The notes beneath the pieces are model-generated. The model ran no database searches and was not told where the DNA came from. It saw nothing but the letters and a program-made list of their open reading frames with translations. 64,000 nt of DNA, from the NCBI GenBank assembly GCA_964034945.1, contig OZ035960.1:101672733-101736732 (forward strand). The letters run 5' to 3'. The DNA is from Chrysopilus asiliformis (taxonomy: Eukaryota; Arthropoda; Insecta; Diptera; Rhagionidae). Position 1 is the stretch's first letter, and every line of letters starts with the position of its first letter. A program made the position numbers and the translations under genes. Below, one piece after another: positions 23,301-39,200 of this stretch.

Positions 23301-25499
23301 GAATGTATGGAATGTATGATGGAATGTATGGAATGTATGGAATGTATGATGGAATGTATGGAATGTATATGGAATGTAAGGAATGTATGATGGAATGTAT
23401 GGAATGTATGATAAAATGTATGGAATGTATATGGAATGTATGGAATGTACGATGGAATGTATGGAATGTATGATGGAATGTATGGAATGTATATGGAATG
23501 TATGGAATGTATGATGGAATGTATGGAATGTATGATAAAATGTATGGAATGTATATGGAATGTATGGAATGTATGATGGAATGTATGGAATGTATATGGA
23601 ATGTATGGAATGTATGATGAAATGTATGGAATGTATATGGAATGTATGGAATGTATGATGGAATGTATGGAATGTATGATGGAATGTATGGAATGTATAT
23701 GGAATGTATGGAATGTATGATGGAATGTATGGAATGTATATGAAATGTATGGAATGTATGATGGAATGTATGGAATGTATGATAAAATGTATGGAATGTA
23801 TATGGAATGAATGGAATGTACGATGGAATGTATGGAATGTACGATGGAATGTATGGAATGTATATGGAATGTATGGAATGTATGATGGAATGTATGGAAT
23901 GTATGATAAAATGTATGGAATGTATATGGAATGTATGGAATGTATGATGGAATGTATGGAATGTTTGATGGAATGTATGGAATGTATATGGAATGTATGG
24001 AATGTATGATGGAATGTATGGAATGTATATGGAATGTATGGAATGTATGATGGAATGTATGGAATGTATGATGGAATGTATGGAATGTATGATAAAATGT
24101 ATGGAATGTATGGAATGTATATGGAATGTATGGAATGTATGATGGAATGTATGGAATGTATATGGAATGTATGGAATGTATGATGGAATGTATGGAATGT
24201 ATGATAAAATGTATGGAATGTATATGGAATGTATGGAATGTATGATGGAATGTATGGAATGTTTGATGGAATGTATGGAATGTATATGGAATGTATGGAA
24301 TGTACGATGGAATGTATGGAATGTATGATGGAATGTATGGAATGTATATGGAATGTATGGAATGTATATGGAATGTATGGAATGTATGATGGAATGTATG
24401 GAATGTATGATAAAATGTATGGAATGTATATGGAATGTATGGAATGTATGATGGAATGTATGGAATGTTTGATGGAATGTATGGAATGTATATGGAATGT
24501 ATGGAATGTACGATGGAATGTATGGAATGTATGATGGAATGTATGGAATGTATATGGAATGTATGGAATGTATGATGGAATGTATGGAATGTATATGGAA
24601 TGTATGGAATGTATGATGGAATGTATGGAATGTATATGGAATGTATGGAATGTATGATGGAATGTATGGAATGTATATGGAATGTATGGAATGTATGATG
24701 GAATGTATGGAATGTATGATAAAATGTATGGAATGTATATGGAATGAATGGAATGTATGATGGAATGTATGGAATGTATGATGGAATGTATGGAATGTAT
24801 ATGGAATGTATGGAATGTATGATGGAATGTATGGAATGTATGATAAAATGTATGGAATGTATATGGAATGAATGGAATGTATGATGGAATGTATGGAATG
24901 TTTGATGGAATGTATGGAATGTATATGGAATGTATGGAATGTACGATGGAATGTATGGAATGTATGATGGAATGTATGGAATGTATATGGAATGTATGGA
25001 ATGTATGATGGAATGTATGGAATGTATGATAAAATGTATGGAATGTATATGGAATGAATGGAATGTATGATGGAATGTATGGATTGTATGATAAAATGTA
25101 TGGAATGTATATGGAATGTATGGAATGTATGATGGAATGTATGGAATGTATGATAAAATGTATGGAATGTATATGGAATGAATGGAATGTATGATGGAAT
25201 GTATGGAATGTTTGATGGAATGTATGGAATGTATATGGAATGTATGGAATGTACGATGGAATGTATGGAATGTATGATGGAATGTATGGAATGTATATGG
25301 AATGTATGGAATGTATGATGGAATGTATGGAATGTATGATGGAATGTATGGAATGTATGATAAAATGTATGGAATGTATATGGAATGTATGGAATGTATG
25401 ATGGAATGTATGGAATGTATGATAAAATGTATGGAATGTATATGGAATGTATGGAATGTATGATGGAATGTATGGAATGTATGATAAAATGTATGGAAT

Positions 25500-26250
25500 G
25501 TATGGAATGTATGGAATCTATGGAATGTATGGAATGTATGGAATGGAATGTATGGAATGGAATGTATGGAATGTCTGGAATGTATGGAATTTATGGAATC
25601 TATGGAATCTATGGAATCTATGGAATCTATGGAATGTATGGAATGTATGGAATCTATGGAATGTATGGAATCTATGGAATGGAATGTATGGAATCTATGG
25701 AATGTATGGAATGGAATCTATGGAATGTATGGAATGTATGGAATGTATGGAACCTATGGAATGTATGGAATGTATGGAATCTATGGAATGTATGGAATGT
25801 ATGGAATCTATGGAATGTATGGAATGGAATGTATGGAATGTATGGAATCTATGTTATGTATGGAATGTATGGAATGGAATGTAGGGAATGGAATCTATGG
25901 AATGTATGGAATGTATGGAATTTATGGAATGTATGGAATCTATGGAATGGAATGTATGGAATCTATGGAATGTATGGAATGTATGGAATCTTTGGAATGT
26001 ATGGAATCTATGGAATGGAATGTATGGAATCTATGGAATGTATGGAATGTATATAATGTATGGAATGTATGGAATGTATGGAATGTATGGAATCTATGGA
26101 ATGTAGGGAATGTATGGAATCTATGGAATCTATGGAATGTATGGAATGGAATGTATGGAATCTATGGAATGTATGGAATGTATGAATGTATGGAATGTAT
26201 GGAATGTATGGAATGTATGGAATGTATGGAATGTATGGAATGTATGGAAT
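25500..26250 (+). repeat. Internal type-B satellite block 2
   Basis: Same organisation as block 1, including GTAGGGAATGG (25881), and flanked on the right by the same rare ATGCAATGAATGATGG word (26430) as block 1 (17520). Confidence 0.8.
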
Positions 26251-29200
26251 GTATGGAATGTATGATGGAATGTATGGAATGTATGATGGAATGTATGGAA
26301 TGTATGATGGATGATGGAATGTATGATGGAATGTATGGAATGTATATGGAATGTATGGAATGTATGATGGAATGTATGGAATGTATATGGAATGTATGAT
26401 AAAATGTATGGAATGTATATGGAATGTATGCAATGAATGATGGAATGTATGGAATGTATGGAATGTATATGGAATGTATGGAATGTATATGGAATGTATG
26501 GAATGTATATGGAATGTATGGAATGTATGATGGAATGTATGGAATGTATATGGAATGTATGGAATGTATATGGAATGTATGGAATGTATATGGAATGTAT
26601 GGAATGTATGATGGAATGTATGGAATGTATATGGAATGTATGGAATGTATGATGGAATGTATGGAATGTATGATGGAATGTATGGAATGTTTGATGGAAT
26701 GTATGGAATGTATATGGAATGTATGGAATGTATGGAATGTATGGAATGTATATGGAATGTATGGAATGTATGATGGAATGTATGGAATGTATGATAAAAT
26801 GTATGGAATGTATATGGAATGTATGGAATGTACGATGGAATGTATGGAATGTATGATGGAATGTATGGAATGTATGATGGAATGTATGGAATGTATATGG
26901 AATGTATGGAATGTATGATGGAATGTATGGAATGTATGATAAAATGTATGGAATGTATATGGAATGTATGGAATGTATGATGGAATGTATGGAATGTATG
27001 ATGGAATGTATGGAATGTATATGGAATGTATGGAATGTATGATGGAATGTATGATGGAATGTATGGAATGTTTGATGGAATGTATGGAATGTATATGGAA
27101 TGTATGGAATGTACGATGGAATGTATGGAATGTATGATGGAATGTATGGAATGTATGGAATGTATGATGGAATGTATGGAATGTATATGGAATGTATGGA
27201 ATGTATGATGGAATGTATGGAATGTATGATGGAATGTATGGAATGTATGATAAAATGTATGGAATGTATATGGAATGTATGGAATGTATGATGGAATGTA
27301 TGGAATGTATGATGGAATGTATGGAATGTTTGATGGAATGTATGGAATGTATATGGAATGTATGGAATGTACGATGGAATGTATGGAATGTATGATGGAA
27401 TGTATGGAATGTATGATAAAATGTATGGAATGTATATGGAATGTATGGAATGTATGATGGAATGTATGGAATGTATGATGGAATGTATGGAATGTATATG
27501 GAATGTATGGAATGTATATGGAATGTATGGAATGTATGATAAATGTATGGAATGTATGATGGAATGTATGGAATGTATATGGAATGTATGGAATGTACGC
27601 TGGAATGTATGGAATGTATGATGGAATGTATGGAATGTATATGGAATGTATGGAATGTATGATGGAATGTATGGAATGTATGATGGAATCTATGGAATGT
27701 ATATGGAATGTATGGAATGTATGATGGAATGTATGGAATGTATGATAAAATGTATGGAATGTATATGGAATGTATGGAATGTATGATGGAATGTATGGAA
27801 TGTATGATGGAATGTATGGAATGTTTGATGGAATGTATGGAATGTATATGGAATGTATGGAATGTACGATGGAATGTATGGAATGTATGATGGAATGTAT
27901 GGAATGTATGGAATGTATGATGGAATGTATGGAATGTATATGGAATGTATGGAATGTATGATGGAATGTATGGAATGTATGATAAAATGTATGGAATGTA
28001 TATGGAATGTATGGAATGTACGATGGAATGTATGGAATGTATGATGGAATGTATGGAATGTATGATGGAATGTATGGAATGTATATGGAATGTATGGAAT
28101 GTATGGAATGTATGATGGAATGTATGGAATGTATGATAAAATGTATGGAATGTATTTGGAATGTATGGAATGTATGATGGAATGTATGGAATGTTGATGG
28201 AATGTATGGAATGTATATGGAATGTATGGAATGTACGATGGAATGTATGGAATGTATGATGGAATGTATGGAATGTATATGGAATGTATGGAATGTATGA
28301 TGGAATGTATGGAATGTATGATGGAATGTATGGAATGTTTGATGGAATGTATGGAATGTATATGGAATGTATGGAATGTACGATGGAATGTATGGAATGT
28401 ATATGGAATGTATGGAATGTATGATGGAATGTATGGAATGTATGATAAATGTATGGAATGTATATGGAATGTATGGAATGTATGATGGAATGTATGGAAT
28501 GTATGGAATGTATGATAAAATGTATGGAATGTATATGGAATGTATGGAATGTATGATGGAATGTATGGAATGTATGATGGAATGTATGGAATGTATATGG
28601 AATGTATGGAATTTATGATGAATGTATGGAATGTATATGGAATGTATGGAATGTATGATGGAATGTATGGAATGTATGATGGAATGTATGGAATGTATAT
28701 GGAATGTATGGAATGTATGATGGAATGTATGATAAAATGTATGGAATGTATATGGAATGTATGGAATGTATGATGGAATGTATGGAATGTTGATGGAATG
28801 TATGGAATGTATATGGAATGTATGGAATGTATGGAATGTATGATGGAATGTATGGAATGTATGATGGAATGTATGGAATGTATATGGAATGTATGGAATG
28901 TATGATGGAATGTATGGAATGTATGATGGAATGTATGGAATGTATGATAAAATGTATGGAATGTATATGGAATGTATGGAATGTATGATGGAATGTATGG
29001 AATGTATGATGGAATGTATGGAATGTATATGGAATGTATGGAATGTATGATGGAATGTATGATGGAATGTATGGAATGTTTGATGGAATGTATGGAATGT
29101 ATATGGAATGTATGGAATGTACGATGGAATGTATGGAATGTATGATGGAATGTATGGAATGTATGGAATGTATGATGGAATGTATGGAATGTATATGGAA

Positions 29201-30000
29201 TGTATGGAATGTATGATGGAATGTATGGAATGTATGATGGAATGTATGGAATGTATGATAAAATGTATGGAATGTATATGGAATGTATGGAATGTATGAT
29301 GGAATGTATGGAAGTATGATGGAATGTATGGAATGTTTGATGGAATGTATGGAATGTATATGGAATGTATGGAATGTACGATGGAATGTATGGAATGTAT
29401 ATGGAATGTATGGAATGTATGATGGAATGTATGGAATGTATGATAGAAATGTATGGAATGTATATGGAATGTATGGAATGTATGATGGAATGTATGGAAT
29501 GTATGATGGAATGTATGGAATGTATATGGAATGTATGGAATGTATGATGGAATGTATGGAATGTATATGGAATGTATGGAATGTATATGGAATGTATGGA
29601 ATGTATGATGGAATGTATGGAATGTATGATGGAATGTATGGAATGTATGATGAATGTATGAATGTATATGGAATGTATGGAATGTATGATGGAATGTATG
29701 GAATGTATGATGGAATGTATGGAATGTTTGATGGAATGTATGGAATGTATATGGAATGTATGGAATGTAAGATGGAATGTATGGAATGTATATGGAATGT
29801 ATGGAATGTATGATGGAATGTATGGAATGTATATGGAAATGTATGGAATGTATATGGAATGTATGGAATGTATATGGAATGTATGGAATGTATGATGGAA
29901 TGTATGGAATGTTTGATGGAATGTATGGAATGTATATGGAATGTATGGAATGTATGATGGAATGTATGGAATGTATGATGGAATGTATGGAATGTATGAT

Positions 30001-30200
30001 NNNNNNNNNNNNNNNNNNNNNNNNNNNNNNNNNNNNNNNNNNNNNNNNNNNNNNNNNNNNNNNNNNNNNNNNNNNNNNNNNNNNNNNNNNNNNNNNNNNN
30101 NNNNNNNNNNNNNNNNNNNNNNNNNNNNNNNNNNNNNNNNNNNNNNNNNNNNNNNNNNNNNNNNNNNNNNNNNNNNNNNNNNNNNNNNNNNNNNNNNNNN
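30001..30200. other. Assembly gap of 200 N inside the satellite
   Basis: Exactly 200 N with satellite on both sides. Real size unknown; repeats may be collapsed here. Confidence 0.99.
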
Positions 30201-33200
30201 ATGGAATGTATGGAATGTATATGGAATGTATGGAATGTACGATGGAATGTATGGAATGTATGATGGAATGTATGGAATGTATGATGGAATGTATGGAATG
30301 TATGATAAAATGTATGGAATGTATATGGAATGTATGGAATGTATGATGGAATGTATGGAATGTATGATGGAATGTATGGAATGTATGATGGAATGTATGG
30401 AATGTATATGGAATGTATGGAATGTATGATGGAATGTATGGAATGTATATGGAATGTATGGAATGTATATGGAATGTATGGAATGTATGATGGAATGTAT
30501 GGAATGTATATGGAATGTATGGAATGTATGATGGAATGTATGGAATGTTTGATGGAATGTATGGAATGTATATGGAATGTATGGAATGTACGATGGAATG
30601 TATGGAATGTATGATGGAATGTATGGAATGTATATGGAATGTATGGAATGTATATGGAATGTATGGAATGTATGATGGAATGTATGGAATGTATATGGAA
30701 TGTATGGAATGTACGATGGAATGTATGGAATGTATGATGGAATGTATGGAATGTATATGGAATGTATGGAATGTATGATGGAATGTATGGAATGTATATG
30801 GAATGTATGGAATGTACTGATGGAATGTATGGAATGTATATGGAATGTATGGAATGTATGATGGAATGTATGGAATGTATGATAGAATGTATGGAATGTA
30901 TATGGAATGTATGGAATGTATGATGGAATGTATGGAATGTATGATGAAATGTATGGAATGTATATGGAATGTATGGAATGTATGATGGAATGTATGGAAT
31001 GTATATGGAATGTATGGAATGTATGATGGAATGTATGGAATGTATATGGAATGTATGGAATGTACTGATGGAATGTATGGAATGTATGATGGAATGTATG
31101 GAATGTATATGGAATGTATGGAATGTATGATGGAATGTATGGAATGTATGATGGAATGTATGGAATGTATGATGGAATGTATGGAATGTATATGGAATGT
31201 ATGGAATGTATGATGGAATGTATGGAATGTATATGGAATGTATGGAATGTATGATGGAATGTATGGAATGTTTGATGGAATGTATGGAATGTATGATGGA
31301 ATGTATGGAATGTACGATGGATGTATGGAATGTATGATGGAATGTATGGAATGTATATGGAATGTATGGAATGTATATGGAATGTATGGAATGTATGATG
31401 GAATGTATGGAATGTATATGGAATGTATGGAATGTATGATGGAATGTATGGAATGTATGATGGAATGTATGGAATGTATATGGAATGTATGGAATGTATG
31501 ATGGAATGTATGGAATGTATATGGAATGTATGGAATGTATGATGGAATGTATGGAATGTATATGGAATGTATGGAATGTATGATGGAATGTATGGAATGT
31601 ATATGGAATGTATGGAATGTATGATGGAATGTATGGAATGTATATGGAATGTATGGAATGTATGATGGAATGTATGGAATGTATATGGAATGTATGGAAT
31701 GTATGATGGAATGTATGGAATGTATATGGAATGTATGGAATGTATGATGGAATGTATGGAATGTATATGGAATGTATGGAATGTATATGGAATGTATGGA
31801 ATGTATGATGGAATGTATGGAATGTATGATGGAATGTATGGAATGTATGATGGAATGTATGGAATGTATATGGAATGTATGGAATGTATGATGGAATGTA
31901 TGGAATGTATGATGGAATGTCATTGGAATGTATTATGGAATGTATGGAATGTATGATGGAATGTATGGAATGTATGATGGAATGTATGGAATGTATGATG
32001 GAATGTATGGAATGTATGATGGAATGTATGGAATGTATATGGAATGTATGGAATGTATGATGGAATGTATGGAATGTATATGGAATGTATGGAATGTACG
32101 ATGGAATGTATGGAATGTATGATGGAATGTATGGAATGTATATGGAATGTATGGAATGTATATGGAATGTATGGAATGTATGATGGAATGTATGGAATGT
32201 ATATGGAATGTATGGAATGTACGATGGAATGTATGGAATGTATGATGGAATGTATGGAATGTATGATGGAATGTATGGAATGTATGATGGAATGTATGGA
32301 ATGTATATGGAATGTATGGAATGTATGATGGAATGTATGGAATGTATGATGGAATGTATGGAATGTATGATGGAATGTATGGAATGTATGATAAGGAATG
32401 TATGGAATGTATATGGAATGTATGGAATGTATGATGGAATGTATGGAATGTATGATGGAAAATGTATGGAATGTATGATGGAATGTATGGAATGTATGAT
32501 GAATGTATGGAATGTATATGGAATGTATGGAATGTATGATGGAATGTATGGAATGTATATGGAATGTATGGAATGTATGATGGAATGTATGGAATGTATG
32601 ATGGAATGTATGGAATGTATATGGAATGTATGGAATGTATGATGGAATGTATGGAATGTATGATGGAATGTATGGAATGTATGATGGAATGTATGGAATG
32701 TATGATGGAATGTATGGAATGTATATGGAATGTATGGAATGTATGATGGAATGTATGGAATGTATATGGAATGTATGGAATGTATGATGGAATGTATGGA
32801 ATGTATATGGAATGTATGGAATGTAGATGGAATGTATGGAATGTATATGGAATGTATGGAATGTATGATGGAATGTATGGAATGTATGATGGAATGTATG
32901 GAATGTATATGGAATGTATGGAATGTACGATGGAATGTATGGAATGTATGATGGAATGTATGGAATGTATGATGGAATGTATGGAATGTATGATGAATGT
33001 ATGGAATGTATATGGAATGTATGGAATGTATGATGGAATGTATGGAATGTATATGGAATGTATGGAATGTATGATGGAATGTATGGAATGTATATGGAAT
33101 GTATGGAATGTATGATGGAATGTATGGAATGTATGATGGAATGTATGGAATGTATATGGAATGTATGGAATGTACGATGGAATGTATGGAATGTATGGAA

Positions 33201-36200
33201 TGTATGATGGAATGTATGGAATGTATGATAATGTATGGAATGTATATGGAATGTATGATGGAATGTATGGAATGTATGATGGAATGTATGGAATGTATGA
33301 TGGAATGTATATGGAATGTATGGAATGTATGATGGAATGTATGGAATGTATATGGAATGTATGGAATGTATGATGGAATGTATGGAATGTATATGGAATG
33401 TATGGAATGTAGATGGAATGTATGGAATGTATGATGGAATGTATGGAATGTATATGGAATGTATGGAATGTATGATGGAATGTATGGAATGTATATGGAA
33501 TGTATGGAATGTATGATGGAATGTATGGAATGTATATGGAATGTATGGAATGTATGATGGAATGTATGGAATGTATGATGGAATGTATGGAATGTATATG
33601 GAATGTATGGAATGTACGATGGAATGTATGGAATGTATGATGGAATGTATGGAATGTATATGGAATGTATGGAATGTATATGGAATGTATGGAATGTATG
33701 ATGGAATGTATGGAATGTATATGGAATGTATGGAATGTATATGGAATGTATGGAATGTATGATGGAATGTATGGAATGTATATGGAATGTATGGAATGTA
33801 TGATGGAATGTATGGAATGTATATGGAATGTATGGAATGTATGATGGAATGTATGGAATGTATATGGAATGTATGGAATGTATGATGGAATGTATGGAAT
33901 GTATGATGGAATGTATGGAATGTATGATGGAATGTATGGAATGTATATGGAATGTATGGAATGTATGATGGAATGTATGGAATGTATGATGGAATGTATG
34001 GAATGTATATGGAATGTATGGAATGTATGATAGAATGTATGGAATGTATATGGAATGTATGGAATGTATGATGGAATGTATGGAATGTATGATGGAATGT
34101 ATGGAATGTATATGGAATGTATGGAATGTATGATGGAATGTATGGAATGTATATGGAATGTATGGAATGTATGATGGAATGTATGGAATGTATGATGGAA
34201 TGTATGGAATGTATGATGGAATGTATGGAATGTATGATGGAATGTATGGAATGTATGATGAAATGTATGGAATGTATATGGAATGTATGGAATGTATGAT
34301 GGAATGTATGGAATGTATGATGGAATGTATGGAATGTATGGAATGTATGATGGAATGTATGGAATGTATATGGAATGTATGGAATGTATGATGGAATGTA
34401 TGGAATGTATATGGAATGTATGGAATGTATGATGGAATGTATGGAATGTATATGGAATGTATGGAATGTATGATGGAATGTATGGAATGTATATGGAATG
34501 TATGGAATGTATGATGGAATGTATGGAATGTTTGATGGAATGTATGGAATGTATATGGAATGTATGGAATGTACGATGGAATGTATGGAATGTATGATGG
34601 AATGTATGGAATGTATATGGAATGTATGGAATGTATGATGGAATGTATGGAATGTATATGGAATGTATGGAATGTATGATGGAATGTATGGAATGTATAT
34701 GGAATGTATGGAATGTATGATGGAATGTATGGAATGTATGGAATGTATGATGGAATGTATGGAATGTATGATGGAATGTATGGAATGTATGATGGAATGT
34801 ATGGAATGTATATGGAATGTATGGAATGTATGATGGAATGTATGGAATGTATATGGAATGTATGGAATGTATGATGGAATGTATGGAATGTATATGGAAT
34901 GTATGGAATGTATGATGGAATGTATGGAATGTATATGGAATGTATGGAATGTATGATGGAATGTATGGAATGTATATGGAATGTATGGAATGTATGATGG
35001 AATGTATGGAATGTTTGATGGAATGTATGGAATGTATATGGAATGTATGGAATGTACGATGGAATGTATGGAATGTATGATGGAATGTATGGAATGTATA
35101 TGGAATGTATGGAATGTATGATGGAATGTATGGAATGTATGATGGAATGTATGGAATGTATGGAATGTATGATGGAATGTATGGAATGTATATGGAATGT
35201 ATGGAATGTATGATGGAATGTATGGAATGTATATGGAATGTATGGAATGTATGATGGAATGTATGGAATGTATATGGAATGTATGGAATGTATGATGGAA
35301 TGTATGGAATGTATATGGAATGTATGGAATGTATGATGGAATGTATGGAATGTATGATGGAATGTATGGAATGTATATGGAATGTATGGAATGTATGATG
35401 GAATGTATGGAATGTATATGGAATGTATGGAATGTATGATGGAATGTATGGAATGTATATGGAATGTATGGAATGTATGATGGAATGTATGGAATGTATA
35501 TGGAATGTATGGAATGTATGATGGAATGTATGGAATGTTTGATGGAATGTATGGAATGTATATGGAATGTATGGAATGTACGATGGAATGTATGGAATGT
35601 ATGATGGAATGTATGGAATGTATATGGAATGTATGGAATGTATGATGGAATGTATGGAATGTATATGGAATGTATGGAATGTATGATGGAATGTATGGAA
35701 TGTATGATGGAATGTATGGAATGTATGATGGAATGTATGGAATGTATGGAATGTATGATGGAATGTATGGAATGTATATGGAATGTATGGAATGTATGAT
35801 GGAATGTATGGAATGTATGGAATGTATATGGAATGTATGGAATGTATGATGGAATGTATGGAATGTATATGGAATGTATGGAATGTATGATGGAATGTAT
35901 GGAATGTATATGGAATGTATGGAATGTATGATGGAATGTATGGAATGTATGATGGAATGTATGGAATGTATATGGAATGTATGGAATGTACGATGGAATG
36001 TATGGAATGTATGATGGAATGTATGGAATGTATATGGAATGTATGGAATGTATGATGGAATGTATGGAATGTATATGGAATGTATGGAATGTATGATGGA
36101 ATGTATGGAATGTATATGGAATGTATGGAATGTGTGATGGAATGTATGGAATGTATGATGGAATGTATGGAATGTATATGGAACCTATGGAATGTATGAT

Positions 36201-39200
36201 GGAATGTATGGAATGTATGATGGAATGTATGGAATGTATATGGAATGTATGGAATGTATGATGGAATGTATGGAATGTTTGATGGAATGTATGGAATGTA
36301 TATGGAATGTATGGAATGTACGATGGAATGTATGGAATGTATGATGGAATGTATGGAATGTATATGGAATCTATGGAATGTATGATGGAATGTATGGAAT
36401 GTATGATGGAATGTATGGAATGTATGATGGAATGTATGGAATGTATATGGAATCTATGGAATGTATGATGGAATGTATGGAATGTATATGGAATGTATGG
36501 AATGTATATGGAATGTATGGAATGTATATGGAATCTATGGAATGTATGATGGAATGTATGGAATGTACGATGGAATGTATGGAATGTATGATGGAATGTA
36601 TGGAATGTATATGGAATCTATGGAATGTATGATGGAATGTATGGAATGTATGATGGAATGTATGGAATGTATGATGGAATGTATGGAATGTATATGGAAT
36701 CTATGGAATGTATGATGGAATGTATGGAATGTATGATGGAATGTATGGAATGTATGATGGAATGTATGGAATGTATATGGAATCTATGGAATGTATGATG
36801 GAATGTATGGAATGTATATGGAATGTATGGAATGTATGATGGAATGTATGGAATGTATGATGGAATGTATGGAATGTATATGGAATCTATGGAATGTATG
36901 GAATGTATATGGAATGTATGGAATGTATGATGGAATGTATGGAATGTATATGGAATGTATGGAATGTATGATGGAATGTATGGAATGTATATGGAATGTA
37001 TGGAATGTTTGATGGAATGTATGGAATGTATGATGGAATGTATGGAATGTATATGGAATGTATGGAATGTATGATGGAATGTATGGAATGTATATGGAAT
37101 GTATGGAATGTACGATGGAATGTATGGAATGTATGATGGAATGTATGGAATGTATATGGAATGTATGGAATGTATGATGGAATGTATGGAATGTATATGG
37201 AATGTATGGAATGTATGATGGAATGTATGGAATGTATGATGAATGTATGGAATGTATGATGGAATGTATGGAATGTATATGGAATGTATGGAATGTATGA
37301 TGGAATGTATGGAATGTATATGGAATGTATGGAATGTATGATGGAATGTATGGAATGTATATGGAATGTATGGAATGTATGATGGAATGTATGGAATGTA
37401 TATGGAATGTATGGAATGTATATGGAATGTATGGAATGTACGATGGAATGTATGGAATGTGTATGGAATGTATGGAATGTATGATGGAATGTATGGAATG
37501 TATATGGAATGTATGGAATGTATGATGGAATGTATGGAATGTATATGGAATGTATGGAATGTATGATGGAATGTATGGAATGTTTGATGGAATGTATGGA
37601 ATGTATATGGAATGTATGGAATGTACGATGGAATGTATGGAATGTATGATGGAATGTATGGAATGTATATGGAATGTATGGAATGTATGATGGAATGTAT
37701 GGAATGTATATGGAATGTATGGAATGTATGATGGAATGTATGGAATGTATATGGAATGTATGGAATGTATGATGGAATGTATGGAATGTATGGAATGTAT
37801 GATGGAATGTATGGAATGTATATGGAATGTATGGAATGTATGATGGAATGTATGGAATGTATATGGAATGTATGGAATGTATGATGGAATGTATGGAATG
37901 TATATGGAATGTATGGAATGTATGATGGAATGTATGGAATGTATATGGAATGTATGGAATGTATGATGGAATGTATGGAATGTATATGGAATGTATGGAA
38001 TGTATGATGGAATGTATGGAATGTTTGATGGAATGTATGGAATGTATATGGAATGTATGGAATGTACGATGGAATGTATGGAATGTATGATGGAATGTAT
38101 GGAATGTATATGGAATGTATGGAATGTATGATGGAATGTATGGAATGTATATGGAATGTATGGAATGTATGATGGAATGTATGGAATGTATGATGGAATG
38201 TATGGAATGTATGATGGAATGTATGGAATGTATGGAATGTATGATGGAATGTATGGAATGTATATGGAATGTATGGAATGTATGATGGAATGTATGGAAT
38301 GTATATGGAATGTATGGAATGTATGATGGAATGTATGGAATGTATATGGAATGTATGGAATGTATGATGGAATGTATGGAATGTATATGGAATGTATGGA
38401 ATGTATGATGGAATGTATGGAATGTTTGATGGAATGTATGGAATGTATATGGAATGTATGGAATGTACGATGGAATGTATGGAATGTATGATGGAATGTA
38501 TGGAATGTATATGGAATGTATGGAATGTATGATGGAATGTATGGAATGTATATGGAATGTATGGAATGTATGATGGAATGTATGGAATGTATATGGAATG
38601 TATGGAATGTGTGATGGAATGTATGGAATGTATGATGGAATGTATGGAATGTATATGGAATCTATGGAATGTATGATGGAATGTATGGAATGTATGATGG
38701 AATGTATGGAATGTATGATGGAATGTATGGAATGTATGATGGAATGTATGGAATGTTTGATGGAATGTATGGAATGTATATGGAATGTATGGAATGTACG
38801 ATGGAATGTATGGAATGTATGATGGAATGTATGGAATGTATATGGAATCTATGGAATGTATGATGGAATGTATGGAATGTATGATGGAATGTATGGAATG
38901 TATGATGGAATGTATGGAATGTATATGGAATTATGGAATGTATGATGGAATGTATGGAATGTATATGGAATGTATGGAATGTATATGGAATGTATGGAAT
39001 GTATATGGAATCTATGGAATGTATGATGGAATGTATGGAATGTACGATGGAATGTATGGAATGTATGATGGAATGTATGGAATGTATATGGAATCTATGG
39101 AATGTATGATGGAATGTATGGAATGTATGATGGAATGTATGGAATGTATGATGGAATGTATGGAATGTATATGGAATCTATGGAATGTATGATGGAATGT

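Noticed and set aside
26008..31923. A 1971-codon minus-strand ORF of IHS/YIP/TFH repeats (and similar ones at 39012-40343 and 46126-48141)
   Set aside because: It lies wholly in satellite and crosses the N gap. The minus strand lacks G, so stops cannot occur, and its only ATG comes from a rare CAT variant at 31921. No evidence of coding.
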